This document shows, one piece after another, positions 16,829 to 26,207 of a stretch of 64,000 nucleotides of DNA. Position 1 is the first letter of the stretch. Every line of letters begins with the position of its first letter. The notes under the pieces are model-generated. The model saw only the letters and a list, made by a program, of their open reading frames with translations. It made no database searches and had not been told where the DNA came from. Source of the DNA: Campylobacter concisus (GTDB taxonomy: Bacteria > Campylobacterota > Campylobacteria > Campylobacterales > Campylobacteraceae); NCBI RefSeq assembly GCF_003048535.1, contig NZ_PIRQ01000004.1, positions 62,001 through 126,000 on the forward strand, read 5' to 3'. Position numbers and translations under genes: made by a program.

Positions 16829-18561
16829 CTTAAATCCTTCTTACTAACCCCGCCATCTTGACAGAATTTTTTAAGGTCTTTTTCTGTTAAAATTTTGCTC
16901 TTTTTAGTTCTTACATCGACTAATGTAACACGCTCAGTGCATGAGTAGCAAGGGTCAAGCGAGCAAACGATAAGTGCTGCGTCACTTATGTTGTTGCCTC
17001 TGAATTGATATCTTAGGCTTGGCCAGTTGTTATAAGTAGCCGCTCTACATCTCCAGCGATACACTTTTTGAGCGCTGCCCTGCATGATCCAGTGAACATT
17101 CTCGCCACGTGGTGCTTCATCATGACCAAGTGCAAAATTTTCAGGCTTGATCATAGTCACAGGATCAATCATGATCGGAGTTTGTGGCATTAGCTCAAAG
17201 CATTGGCGGATGATGTGGATAGAGCTTTTTAGCTCTTTATATCTAACCATCTCACGAGCAAAAACGTCGCAACCATGCTCAACTGCTACTTCAAATTCTA
17301 TCTGTTTAAAAAAGTCGTATGGGTGATCGTAGCGGTTATCACGTTTAAAGCCAGAGCCTCTCATATTTGGACCAACTGGGCTAAAGTCACGTGCTATTTG
17401 GCGATCTAGGATTCCTACACCTTTCCAGCGACCGATTTGGCGTTTATCCTCCATAACTGCGTCCCAAATTTCTGAAATTTGAACGTCAAGTTTGTTAATG
17501 ATCTCTAAGCCTTTTTTGATCTCTTGGTTTGTCATATCACGTCTTAAGCCGCCCATAACGACGTTACCGTATGTTTTACGTCCGCCAGTTACTAGTTGAG
17601 CTAGCTCCATAGAGTACTCACGAACCCTAAAGATGTGCATAAACGCATTATAGTTACCAGTGACCTCACAAGCTAGACCGATATTTAAAAGGTGGCTGTG
17701 AAGACGCTCGATCTCAAGACAGATGACGCGTATAGCTTGAGCTCTTAGTGGAATTTCAAGCTTGATAGCTTTTTCTGCTGCTTCGATACAAGCAATGGCG
17801 TGAGCATAACCACAAATTCCACAAACACGCTCTGCAAGATAGCCCATTTGATCATAGTTCATTCTGTTTTCAGCTAGCTTTTCCATACCGCGGTGCTGAT
17901 AAAATAGACGGTAGTCAGCGTCTATGATCTCGTCACCGTCGCAGAAAAGTCTAAAGTGACCTGGCTCATCTGAAGTAATATGTAGTGGTCCAAGTGGCAC
18001 ATCAACTACTGCATCACCTGTTGGAAACAAAAACTCAGAATCAGGCTCATCTCTATGATCTACTGGATCAGGGCGATAGCGATAATCCATCGCATCTTTT
18101 CTAAGTGGGTGAAGTCCGTCTGGCCAGTCATCACTTAAAACTAAACGTCTTTTATCAGGCAAACCTTCGGCTACAAGGCCAAACATATCATAAGCTTCTC
18201 TTTCATACCAAACACAAGCTGGTACTAGCGGAGTAACAGATGGAAATGTCGGATCACTTCCCGGAATAAGCGTTTTAACAGTGATGAAGCACTTATCCTC
18301 AGCCGCAAAGTCGTCAGCCTCAGTCATCTTGCTACCTTCCATTGAGATAGCGTAGTAAAGTGCATAGCTGCCATTTATCTGGCGCTCGTCGTTTGGTATC
18401 ATAGTGCTTATAAAGCCGCCAATATCATAATAAAGCGTTTTAACAGCTAGTGGAAGATCATTTCTATCAACCAAAACTGTGATCTGATCGTCTGCTTGAC
18501 GAGTTACTTCTAAAATTTTTACCTTGGTTTTTAGGATTTCTATAAATTTATCGCCTCTCAT
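16825..18561 (-). CDS. hyfG: hydrogenase-4 large catalytic subunit
   Basis: Holds the [NiFe] centre that reduces protons to hydrogen. The 578-residue protein is a fusion of a NuoC-like N-terminal domain (about 1-175) and a NuoD-like catalytic domain (about 180-545), as in HycE and HyfG. The nickel ligands are in RVCGICGYAHA (about 245-255) and DPCYSC (about 536-541). About 35 residues follow TER, the tail expected to be cleaved by HycI. Overlaps with hyfF and hyfH indicate coupled translation. The intact ligand Cys pairs argue for an active hydrogenase rather than a complex I subunit. Confidence 0.95.
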   Translation of the reverse strand: MRGDKFIEILKTKVKILEVTRQADDQITVLVDRNDLPLAVKTLYYDIGGFISTMIPNDERQINGSYALYYAISMEGSKMTEADDFAAEDKCFITVKTLIPGSDPTFPSVTPLVPACVWYEREAYDMFGLVAEGLPDKRRLVLSDDWPDGLHPLRKDAMDYRYRPDPVDHRDEPDSEFLFPTGDAVVDVPLGPLHITSDEPGHFRLFCDGDEIIDADYRLFYQHRGMEKLAENRMNYDQMGYLAERVCGICGYAHAIACIEAAEKAIKLEIPLRAQAIRVICLEIERLHSHLLNIGLACEVTGNYNAFMHIFRVREYSMELAQLVTGGRKTYGNVVMGGLRRDMTNQEIKKGLEIINKLDVQISEIWDAVMEDKRQIGRWKGVGILDRQIARDFSPVGPNMRGSGFKRDNRYDHPYDFFKQIEFEVAVEHGCDVFAREMVRYKELKSSIHIIRQCFELMPQTPIMIDPVTMIKPENFALGHDEAPRGENVHWIMQGSAQKVYRWRCRAATYNNWPSLRYQFRGNNISDAALIVCSLDPCYSCTERVTLVDVRTKKSKILTEKDLKKFCQDGGVSKKDLR

Positions 18562-20039
18562 TTTAAAGCTCCCATCATTATATTAACACCGTTATCTACT
18601 AGCGTATAAAAGCTATCTACGTGCCATACGCCAAAGATTATGATAAGGGCACAAAGTGCTATAAGAGGTAAATTCTCTAACAAACTCATCTCTTTATTAT
18701 GAACAACCACACCTTTTGGCTCGCCAAAGCTTGCCATGTTAAAGTGCGCAAAGTCAGCTATGAAAATAACTGCAAGTGCAATAGCAAATAGCGCAACTGC
18801 GATGTATTGACCACTTGTGATAGCTCCAACAAAAACGTTATATTCACTAACAAATATAGCAAATGCTGGAACACCAACTAGTGAGCAAACAGCCGCGCCA
18901 AACATTATAGTGGTGATCGGTGCGATCTTAACCATACCGCCCATCTTACTCATATCTTTGTGGCCGTAAATTCTTGCGATATTGCCTGTTGAGCAAAATG
19001 CCAAAGCTTTTGTGAAGCTGTGAGCCAAGCAGTGAAATATCGCTGCAAATAAGCCGTATTTACCGCCAACACCAAGTGCAAATGCGATAACACCCATGTG
19101 AACGATTGAGTGGTACGCAAACATTCTTTTTACATTGTGTTGTCTGATTAGGAAAAATCCTGCTACAAAAAGAGTGATAGTTCCTGAAACGATCATTATG
19201 CCCTCAACAAAGCTAAATCCAACAGCTTGAGCTGTGATAGCGTAGTATCTTAAGAGTGCTAGCATCGCACATTTTAAAAGTACGCCTGAAAGCAAGGCAG
19301 AGATAGGTGCTGGACCTTCAGCGTGAACGTCTGGTAACCAAGTGTGAGTTGGAGCAAGACCAGCTTTTGTACCAAAACCAATTAGAGCAAATACAAAGAT
19401 AAGTTTTGCCGCATCTGGGTTTAAATTTTTAGCGTTTGCCATTATTCCAGAAAATAGCATAGAAGCTTCGCCATCTCCTAGAGTACTAAATGTGGCTGAA
19501 TATAAAAGAACAGTCGCATAAAGTGCAAATGCTAGGCCGATTGAGCAAAGAACGATGTATTTATAGCCACTCTCTGTTGATTTTTGATCTTTGTGGATAG
19601 CGACAAGAAATACTGAAGCTAGTGTTGTAGCCTCAATAGCAGCCCACATAAACGCAACGTTGTTACAAATAACGCTTAAAGTCATTGTAAAGATAAATAC
19701 ATGGCTTAGTGCATAATATTTTTTAAGATCGCTTAGATGAATGTGTCCATCTTCAAGCTCCCATCTCATGTAGTGGATAGAGTAGAAATTTACTATAAAT
19801 CCAGTTACAGCGATAAGCACCAAGAAAACACAGCCTAAGCTATCTAAAAACAAAAATTTATCAAAACTATAAAAAGTTCCGCTACTTAAGACTTTAAGAA
19901 CATTGTTAAGTAAAGCCACCGATGTCGCAGCAGAAAACAAAACGTGAAGTCCGCTTAATACCGCATAATTTTTAGGACTCAAAAACAAGACCAAAGCACC
20001 AAGGAGCGGTAAGATAAGTATTAAAGCTAAACTATCCAT
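18558..20039 (-). CDS. hyfF: hydrogenase-4 membrane subunit HyfF (antiporter-like)
   Basis: A 493-residue polytopic protein of the NuoL/M/N proton-translocating family with about 14 transmembrane helices. GTKAGLAPTHTWLPDVHAEGPAPISALLSG is the conserved core, with the Lys and His residues of the proposed proton path, and HNVKRMFAYHSIVHMG is the matching helix 12 block. It likely forms part of an ion-pumping arm coupled to hydrogen evolution. It overlaps hyfG by four bases and follows hyfE by two. Confidence 0.9.
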   Translation of the reverse strand: MDSLALILILPLLGALVLFLSPKNYAVLSGLHVLFSAATSVALLNNVLKVLSSGTFYSFDKFLFLDSLGCVFLVLIAVTGFIVNFYSIHYMRWELEDGHIHLSDLKKYYALSHVFIFTMTLSVICNNVAFMWAAIEATTLASVFLVAIHKDQKSTESGYKYIVLCSIGLAFALYATVLLYSATFSTLGDGEASMLFSGIMANAKNLNPDAAKLIFVFALIGFGTKAGLAPTHTWLPDVHAEGPAPISALLSGVLLKCAMLALLRYYAITAQAVGFSFVEGIMIVSGTITLFVAGFFLIRQHNVKRMFAYHSIVHMGVIAFALGVGGKYGLFAAIFHCLAHSFTKALAFCSTGNIARIYGHKDMSKMGGMVKIAPITTIMFGAAVCSLVGVPAFAIFVSEYNVFVGAITSGQYIAVALFAIALAVIFIADFAHFNMASFGEPKGVVVHNKEMSLLENLPLIALCALIIIFGVWHVDSFYTLVDNGVNIMMGALK

Positions 20040-20041
20040 CT

Positions 20042-20686
20042 CTAACCCCTTAAATTTGAAGCTTTAGAAGTATCTAAACTATCATAAGCTTTATAAAATC
20101 TAATCGCTAGAACGCTCATTATGATAACGGCAAATATCGCATCTGTTAAAATTCCAAGCTCGACTAACTCATGTGAGTTATAAGCCATTAGAGCAAGGCT
20201 TAAGTGGATACCGTTTTCAAATAAGCAGTAAGCTAGAATTTGTTTTATAAATGAGTTTCTTAGCATAAAGCCAAAAATTCCCATCATAAAGACTGTTCCA
20301 GCTGCGATTAGCATGATCTCTTCTTTGATAAGAGAGAATTTTAAAAATATAGGGTGGATACTCATTGAAAGAGCTAGAGAAAATCCCATAGCAATAACAG
20401 GGCTTACAAAAAATCCACCAACTGGCTCATCTTCGCTAACTACACCTAGCTTTTTAACAAGCCAAAATAAGATAGCTGGTACAAAAATAACTTTGGTAAA
20501 GAACGCAACGATCGCCCAAGTTGTGAGCTGTTCGGCATTAAATTTCTCAGATAGCAAGAAAAATATGCTAACTAAAAGCAATGTCTCAATCGCATAAGCG
20601 ATGATAGATAGCTTTAAATTTCTAAGACCAAAAACCGCAAGCGAAGTTACGATCATGCAAATGGCTAAAATATCAAGTGTTTGCAT
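20042..20686 (-). CDS. hyfE: hydrogenase-4 membrane subunit HyfE
   Basis: A 214-residue membrane protein with about six hydrophobic helices. The segment ILAYCLFENGIHLSLALMAY resembles the NuoK-like motif with a buried glutamate, and its size fits HyfE, a NuoK-like subunit found in Hyf but absent from the simpler Hyc complex. Its presence puts this operon in the Hyf rather than Hyc class. It sits one base from hyfC. Confidence 0.88.
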   Translation of the reverse strand: MQTLDILAICMIVTSLAVFGLRNLKLSIIAYAIETLLLVSIFFLLSEKFNAEQLTTWAIVAFFTKVIFVPAILFWLVKKLGVVSEDEPVGGFFVSPVIAMGFSLALSMSIHPIFLKFSLIKEEIMLIAAGTVFMMGIFGFMLRNSFIKQILAYCLFENGIHLSLALMAYNSHELVELGILTDAIFAVIIMSVLAIRFYKAYDSLDTSKASNLRG

Positions 20687-20687
20687 C

Positions 20688-21608
20688 TCACACTCCTACT
20701 ACATAAAGTGTTAGTGCAACAAACGAGATAGCAAGTGCACCAAGCGCATTTTTGCGTAAAGATGAAGTCATTTTAAAGCGTGGACCAAAGTTGTCTATAA
20801 AGACAGCCGCTACGTAAAATACTCCGGTTTTTATCACAAAAATGATGATAGCTAAGAAAGGATTGCTAAAATTCCATGGCTCAAATATAGTCAGAAAAAG
20901 TCCGATCATAGCAAACTGTTTTAATATAAGTGATGCTTGAACTAAACCAAGGTCGCTACCTGCGTACTCGCCAAGCAAGCCTTCTTGAAGCTCTTGTTCT
21001 GCTTCAGCTACGTCAAATGGTTTTCTACCAGTTTCAACATACATGCACCATAAAAATGCGATAGAAGCTACGGCAAAACTTGGGATTTGATATCCGATAA
21101 CACCAGTTTTTACCATCTCTTGGATCTCAATTAAATTTGATGTTTTAGCTGCGAGCATTACGACGATTAGACACATAATCATAACTGGCTCAACATATAC
21201 GCCCAGCATTTGCTCCCTGCCGCCGCCTGTTGCTGCAAATGGGTTGCCGCTATCCATTGAAGCTGCGCCAAACACAAATCTAAGCAATGCACCAAGATAA
21301 AGGATCACAAATATATCTGAATATGCTCCAAATACAGTATCTTTGCTATATGTTATAGGTATAGCAGCTAGAACTGCAGCTGAAGTTGCAAAAAGGAAAA
21401 ATGGAGCCCATCTAAATACCCAGTGAGAGCACTCAGGGACGGTTCTTCCTCTTCTAAAGAGTTTTATAATATCTCGATATGTTTGAAAGAAATCGCTACC
21501 TTGTTTTGATTGAAGTCTAGCTCTTAGTTTTCTTGCCATACCATCAAACAAAGGAGCTACCAAAACGATAACGACTACTTGAAATATCATTAAAAGTATA
21601 GTTTGCAT
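20688..21608 (-). CDS. hyfC: hydrogenase-4 membrane subunit HyfC (NuoH-like)
   Basis: A 306-residue, eight-helix membrane anchor equivalent to NuoH and HycD, joining the hydrogenase module to the membrane arm. Family marks are ARLQSKQGSDFFQTYRDIIKLF, a charged loop, and ETGRKPFDVAEAEQELQEGLLGEYAG, which contains the conserved acidic loop near the quinone-site equivalent. It lies between hyfB and hyfE, the standard order. Confidence 0.92.
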   Translation of the reverse strand: MQTILLMIFQVVVIVLVAPLFDGMARKLRARLQSKQGSDFFQTYRDIIKLFRRGRTVPECSHWVFRWAPFFLFATSAAVLAAIPITYSKDTVFGAYSDIFVILYLGALLRFVFGAASMDSGNPFAATGGGREQMLGVYVEPVMIMCLIVVMLAAKTSNLIEIQEMVKTGVIGYQIPSFAVASIAFLWCMYVETGRKPFDVAEAEQELQEGLLGEYAGSDLGLVQASLILKQFAMIGLFLTIFEPWNFSNPFLAIIIFVIKTGVFYVAAVFIDNFGPRFKMTSSLRKNALGALAISFVALTLYVVGV

Positions 21609-21617
21609 TTTCGTCTC

Positions 21618-23585
21618 CTAAACTAAAAAGTAGCCCACAGCAAGTATGGCACAAAGATAAATTAGGATATAAAGCGTATAGACGTTTGTATATCCGCTTT
21701 GAACGATGCCAAGTTTATCAGCAAATTTCATACACCATTTGATGACTGGCTCATAAAACATTCCCCACCAGATATCTTTTGGGTGGTTGTGATATTCAAC
21801 CGCGTCAAAATAATTTCTAGTAACGATCTTTTTATCAGCTCTAAATAGCCATTGCATGATCTTTCTAAGGTCGCCTGTAAATGGGCCACCTGTCATTTGC
21901 ATACGTGAGCTATATTTAAAGCCACATGCCCAAGGATCAGTCTCGCGTGGTTTATCTCTGTTTGCTTTCATAACAGCAAGGATGATAAATGGCAAAATCA
22001 TAGTCGAACATAAAACTAAAGCGATAAGCGGAGTTGAGATCATACTGCCTATTGGTGAAGTTACATTTATAGCACCAAGGCTAGCTTTATAGTCGCTTAT
22101 AGCGATAGAATTTACAGCTTGCATGATGTAATCAACTATGTAGTTTGCGCCAAGACCAAAGCCAACGCAGCCTATCATTAGGATGATCATACCAAGAACC
22201 ATGCCTATTGGACTCTCTTTAGCATTTTCCCAAATTTTTTGATCTCTTGGAGTACCTGCAAAGATAACAGCGTAAAGTTTGAGGTGCATGCCGACCAAAA
22301 CGCCTGTTAGCGCAAGAGCTACGACGCCAAGCGTAAATGCATATCTAACTAATGTTCCCTCGCCCATCGCGCCTTGAAGCATACCTTGATATGTAAACCA
22401 CTCTGAAACAAAGCCATTTACTGGAGGTAAAGCTGCAATACCCATGATACCTATAAACATACCAAGGCTTGTCCATGGCATCTTTTTAGCAAGACCGCCA
22501 AGGATGTCCATATTTTGTGTGTGAGTAGCGTGGATAACTGAACCTGCGCAAAGGAAAAGTAGACCTTTAAATATAGCGTGGTTAACTACGTGGTAGCAAC
22601 CTGCTAGAAAACCTACTGCTGCAAGTGTTAAATTTCCAGCTGCAACGCCATAAATACCAGTACCAAGACCTAGTAAGATGATGCCTATGTTCTCAACTGA
22701 GTGATAAGCAAGCAAAGCCTTGAAGTCGTGTTGGCAAAGAGCGTATAAAACACCAAATAGTGAGCTAGCTGCACCAAGAGCGAGTATCGTAAGGCCAAAA
22801 TATGTGCTAAGTGGTAAGTAAAGTGTAAATTTAACTAGTGTAAATAGAGCAACTTTGATCATAACGCCTGACATAAGGGCTGAAACGTTTGATGGTGCTG
22901 CTGGGTGAGCTTGTGGAAGCCAAACGTGAAATGGCCACATACCAGCTTTGCTACCAAATCCAACCAAAAATAGTGCAAATACAGCAGCAGAAGCACCAAA
23001 TGGCATCTTAACGCCCATAAATGCGCTAAAGTCTGTGCTTCCTGCATAGTAAGCTGTGATAAGCAAGCCACAGGTGATACAAAATGCACCGATTTGTGCG
23101 ATACCAAGATATACCATAACCGCTTTAAGTGTATTTTTACCATCATTGACGATGATAAGAAATGATGAAATAAGAGTCATAAGCTCCCATAAAACAACAA
23201 AGCAAAATACATTATCAGCGCTAATTACTAGAAGCATTGAAAGGATAAATGTATTAAACAAACATGCAAATACGCCAACGTTTGCTTTTTTGATGTACTC
23301 ATCTGCATAGCTCATACCATAAACACTACTTGCAAATCCGATGAAAACAACGACAAAGCTAAAGAAATTTCCAAGTGGATTTAGCGCAAATTTTGGCGAA
23401 TACAAAAAGCCATCCATAAGAGCAAAGCTATCGCTTACTCCCATATTTGCAACAAAGTGACACATCGCGTAAAAACAGCTTAAAGCGCCTAGTCCAAAAC
23501 CAACCTTTACAGCGGCCTTTGGAGCACAATAAAGCAAGATGCTAACGACGGCACTTACAAGAAATAGCATATAAACCGTAGTCAT
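21618..23585 (-). CDS. hyfB: hydrogenase-4 membrane subunit HyfB (NuoL-like)
   Basis: A 655-residue antiporter-like subunit with about 16 transmembrane segments. The core GFGSKAGMWPFHVWLPQAHPAAPSN and the HDFKALLAYHSVENIG block carry the conserved charged residues of the proton channel. The C-terminal soluble stretch with DPWACGFKYSSRMQMTGGPF is specific to HyfB/HycC. hyfA ends one base before its start region. With HyfF it gives this complex two antiporter-like subunits; a HyfD equivalent is absent. Confidence 0.92.
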   Translation of the reverse strand: MTTVYMLFLVSAVVSILLYCAPKAAVKVGFGLGALSCFYAMCHFVANMGVSDSFALMDGFLYSPKFALNPLGNFFSFVVVFIGFASSVYGMSYADEYIKKANVGVFACLFNTFILSMLLVISADNVFCFVVLWELMTLISSFLIIVNDGKNTLKAVMVYLGIAQIGAFCITCGLLITAYYAGSTDFSAFMGVKMPFGASAAVFALFLVGFGSKAGMWPFHVWLPQAHPAAPSNVSALMSGVMIKVALFTLVKFTLYLPLSTYFGLTILALGAASSLFGVLYALCQHDFKALLAYHSVENIGIILLGLGTGIYGVAAGNLTLAAVGFLAGCYHVVNHAIFKGLLFLCAGSVIHATHTQNMDILGGLAKKMPWTSLGMFIGIMGIAALPPVNGFVSEWFTYQGMLQGAMGEGTLVRYAFTLGVVALALTGVLVGMHLKLYAVIFAGTPRDQKIWENAKESPIGMVLGMIILMIGCVGFGLGANYIVDYIMQAVNSIAISDYKASLGAINVTSPIGSMISTPLIALVLCSTMILPFIILAVMKANRDKPRETDPWACGFKYSSRMQMTGGPFTGDLRKIMQWLFRADKKIVTRNYFDAVEYHNHPKDIWWGMFYEPVIKWCMKFADKLGIVQSGYTNVYTLYILIYLCAILAVGYFLV

Positions 23586-23586
23586 C

Positions 23587-24156
23587 TTATGCTCCTTGTC
23601 CGTTTAAAATTTTAGTAGCAAATTTATTCGCTGCTTCATAGTCTATCCTCTTGCCAAGTTTATGTTTGCCCTCTTCAGGATCGATCATAATAAGAGCACT
23701 TGTCGGACAGACATCAACACAGGCTGGTCCATTTTCACGACCAAAGCACATATCGCATTTAACAGCGATATTTTTTGCGCCTGATTGTGACTCTATCTCA
23801 AGGTTGTACTTTGGCTCGACAGCGTAATTTACTGAAGGCATAAGCTCTGCACTTGAGCTTATCGCACCGTAAGGACAAGCGATCGTGCACATCTTACAGC
23901 CTATACAAATTTCCTCGTGAAGCTCGATGCAATTATCATTAAATCGCAATGCTCCAGTTGGACACACATTCGCACAAGGACCATCGTCGCATTGTCTACA
24001 CTGAGTTGGCATAACGCCAGTAGCTTCTCTTAGCACACTTAGCCTTGCACGTGACAGCTTGCCGCGTTCATAAGCGCTCTTAAAACATGCAGCCATGCAG
24101 GTTGCACATCCTATACAGCGTTTATAATCGGCAATCACAAATTTATGTTTTTTCAT
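23587..24156 (-). CDS. hyfA: hydrogenase-4 polyferredoxin subunit HyfA (HycB-like)
   Basis: A 189-residue iron-sulfur protein that would pass electrons from a donor such as formate dehydrogenase to the hydrogenase. Four [4Fe-4S] motifs are visible: CIGCATCMAACF, CRQCDDGPCANVCP, CIGCKMCTIACP and CDMCFGRENGPACVDVCP. The start has a strong GGGAGG site, yet it also overlaps the stop of a 32-codon upstream ORF as ATGA. It is first of the recognised hydrogenase genes. The electron donor is not encoded in this window. Confidence 0.93.
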   Translation of the reverse strand: MKKHKFVIADYKRCIGCATCMAACFKSAYERGKLSRARLSVLREATGVMPTQCRQCDDGPCANVCPTGALRFNDNCIELHEEICIGCKMCTIACPYGAISSSAELMPSVNYAVEPKYNLEIESQSGAKNIAVKCDMCFGRENGPACVDVCPTSALIMIDPEEGKHKLGKRIDYEAANKFATKILNGQGA

Positions 24157-24251
24157 AAATTCCTCCCATTAAACAAGGCTAAACTGCCCTGCTCACTTTT
24201 AAAGTGATGGTTAGTCACCAAAATAGAGATAGTTAAATTTTTATTTAACAT
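24153..24251 (-). CDS. predicted 32-residue small protein ahead of hyfA
   Basis: A short ORF that begins MLNKNLTISILV and ends ALFNGRNL. It has an excellent ribosome binding site (AGGAAGGAG eight bases before the ATG, at about 24259-24269 on the + strand) and its TGA overlaps the hyfA ATG by ATGA, the same coupling used within the operon. No membrane segment or motif is clear. It may be a leader peptide that couples or regulates hyfA translation, or a small subunit. Translation is inferred, not shown. Confidence 0.5.
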   Translation of the reverse strand: MLNKNLTISILVTNHHFKSEQGSLALFNGRNL

Positions 24252-24570
24252 CTCAAACGCTCCTTCCTAATTTTTGTAATAATTCTATAACTTACAATGA
24301 ATAAATTCCGTCATCTATCTGACAAATTTTGTATTTTTAAAATTAAATTTTTATTTTATATATCTTTAAGATTATCTACTTAATATCGACTTTTAGGTAT
24401 ATTTATTTGCTAAAGGATAATATTTATTAATAAAATTTTCCTATAAAGAGTAAAAATATCTTAATTAAGTTTAAATTTACAAGTTAATTATTTAAGCTCG
24501 GGTTAATTAAATAAAGCTGAAATTTAAAAATCTAAAATATAATCCGACCTTTAAATTTAAAAGGCTTTTT
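24252..24570. promoter_or_regulatory. divergent promoter region, hyf operon and hydrolase gene
   Basis: A very AT-rich 319-bp region between the two divergent units. It must hold the hyf promoter, but I see no confident -24/-12 or -10 for it; TTATAGAAT read leftward near 24285-24295 is only a candidate. An imperfect palindrome, GTCATCTATCTGAC at about 24312, could be an operator. The rightward promoter is listed separately. Confidence 0.45.
24538..24543 (+). promoter_or_regulatory. -10 element TATAAT
   Basis: Perfect TATAAT, 27 bp before the ATG of the metallo-hydrolase gene, in an A/T-rich upstream context typical of Campylobacter housekeeping promoters. Confidence 0.6.
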
Positions 24571-25656
24571 ATGGGAATTTTTATAGTCATAGTTTTGTTT
24601 ATTGTTGCAGTTTTTGTATTTATGAGATTTGCCCCAGTTTTTGGTGGCGTGCCAGACGCCAAGAGCCAAAAGCTGATAGAGGCTTCGCCAAATTTTAACG
24701 GCAAAGTTTTTATAAATTTAGAGCCAACGATTGATATGGTAAAAAATAATCCGCAAGCATCTATGCTAAATTACATTCCGCAAGCACTCTTTCCTCCAAA
24801 AGATAAGCTACCAACTAAGCCTTTGCCAAATTTAAAATTTGATGCAAAAGCCCTCAAAAATGGCGAGTTTATCTGGCTTGGACACGTTAGCCTCATATGC
24901 AAGCTTGATGATAAAACTATCATCACTGACCCAGTTTTGCACCGAGCATTTCCACTGCCAATTGGCGGTAAGCCCTTTGCCTACGAGCATGCTATCACCA
25001 CTAGTGACTACCCAGATGTGATTGATATCGCTCTCATCTCGCACGATCACTACGATCATCTTGATTACAAAACAATACTCGAGCTAAAGGATAGAATTTG
25101 CAAATTTCTAGTGCCACTTGGTGTAAAAGCTCATCTTGTAAAATGGGGCATTGATGAAGACAAAATTTATGAGTTTGACTGGTTTGGTGAGCAAAAAATA
25201 GGAAATTTAAACTTCACGTTTTGTCCTTCAAGGCACTTTAGTGGGCGCACATTTAAAAGAAACACGACGCTTTGGGGTGGCTGGGCGGTTGAAGAGGCTG
25301 GCTTTAGCTTTTATTTTAGCGGAGATGGCGGATACGGCAAGCATTTTAAGATGATAAATGAGAAATTTGGTGCCTTTGATCTAGTTTTTATCGAAAATGG
25401 TGCTTACGGCGATGGCTGGCCTTACGTGCATATGAAGCCAGAGGAGTCAGCGCAAGCGCTAAAAGATCTTGGTGCAAAGCTTGGTGTACCGGTGCACTGG
25501 GGCAAATTTGATCTATCTTATCACGCTTGGGATGAGCCAATCAAGCGTTTTGAAAAGGCAGCGATAAAACTTGAGCTAAACTACGCAACGCCGATGATCA
25601 GAGAAGTTTTCACCGCACAAAATCCGCCTAGAAAAAAGTGGTGGGAGGAAATTTAG
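24571..25656 (+). CDS. metallo-beta-lactamase-fold hydrolase, NAPE-PLD/RomA-like
   Basis: A 361-residue protein with an N-terminal membrane anchor (residues 3-22) followed by a metal-dependent hydrolase domain. The SHDHYDHLDY motif gives the dinuclear metal ligands His158, His160, Asp162 and His163; further ligands are in SRHFSGR, FSGDGGYG and VPVHWGKFDLSYHAW. This arrangement matches the NAPE-phospholipase D/RomA branch, whose bacterial members may act on phospholipids or envelope lipids; the substrate is unknown. It has its own promoter, and a small hypothetical gene follows after 44 bp. Confidence 0.82.
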   Translation: MGIFIVIVLFIVAVFVFMRFAPVFGGVPDAKSQKLIEASPNFNGKVFINLEPTIDMVKNNPQASMLNYIPQALFPPKDKLPTKPLPNLKFDAKALKNGEFIWLGHVSLICKLDDKTIITDPVLHRAFPLPIGGKPFAYEHAITTSDYPDVIDIALISHDHYDHLDYKTILELKDRICKFLVPLGVKAHLVKWGIDEDKIYEFDWFGEQKIGNLNFTFCPSRHFSGRTFKRNTTLWGGWAVEEAGFSFYFSGDGGYGKHFKMINEKFGAFDLVFIENGAYGDGWPYVHMKPEESAQALKDLGAKLGVPVHWGKFDLSYHAWDEPIKRFEKAAIKLELNYATPMIREVFTAQNPPRKKWWEEI

Positions 25657-25700
25657 GAATAAAATTTGCTCTAAATTTTAAAATCCAAAAGGAAGCGTAG

Positions 25701-25988
25701 ATGAAAATTTCTGAAAATTTAGCAAATCTAAAAAATGTCATCGATAAAGCTGCAAAAAACGATCTTGATATGAGCGTAACTGGAAGCTTTTTACAAAATT
25801 TAGAAAAAGCAAATAAAGAGACTGAAAAAATTTATAAACAGCTAGAAAAAGAGCTAAAAAGCGATGCGCAAATGTTTAAACAATTTGACTTCATGCAGAT
25901 GATAACAAAGCTTCAATACGGCAACCTAAAGCCAAATGAACGTGAAAAACTACTCAATAAAATGAGCGAGATCGCCAAAGAAATTTAA
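25701..25988 (+). CDS. small helical hypothetical protein
   Basis: A 95-residue charged protein I do not recognise. It is almost entirely predicted helix with a heptad-like stretch (LEKANKETEKIYKQLEKELK), and ends NEREKLLNKMSEIAKEI. No signal peptide or membrane segment. A good AAAGGAAG ribosome binding site supports the start. It may be co-transcribed with the upstream metallo-hydrolase. Function not inferred. Confidence 0.6.
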   Translation: MKISENLANLKNVIDKAAKNDLDMSVTGSFLQNLEKANKETEKIYKQLEKELKSDAQMFKQFDFMQMITKLQYGNLKPNEREKLLNKMSEIAKEI

Positions 25989-26151
25989 TTTTAAACAGGA
26001 TTGATGGCAGGGCTAAATTTTGCAGTTTCTGTGAATTTTAGTGGGTTTTAGTGATTGATTTGCTTAAAATAAATTTATTTAAATAGCGACCGTTAAAACT
26101 CAGATATATTTCTATTTTATGCCGAAATGCTTATATATTCATAGCTCACAT

Positions 26152-26171
26152 GGTAGTATAGGCATACTACC
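26152..26171. repeat. hairpin GGTAGTAT/ATACTACC
   Basis: Perfect 8-bp inverted repeat with a four-base loop, followed on the + strand by GCTTTTAGGCTTTT. It could terminate the transcript from the upstream small gene, although it is 164 bp away. Confidence 0.55.
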
Positions 26172-26207
26172 GCTTTTAGGCTTTTAGGTAAATTTTTAAA
26201 TTTCATA

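Noticed and set aside
15468..24156. NADH dehydrogenase (complex I) operon
   Set aside because: Nuo-like subunits are present, but the large subunit keeps both CxxC nickel-ligand pairs, has a cleavable tail, and hycH and hycI follow, so it is a hydrogenase.
24400..24425. Sigma-54 promoter for the hyf region
   Set aside because: A GG...GC pair is present in GGTATATTTATTTGC, but the spacing is 11 rather than 10 and it points away from hyf.
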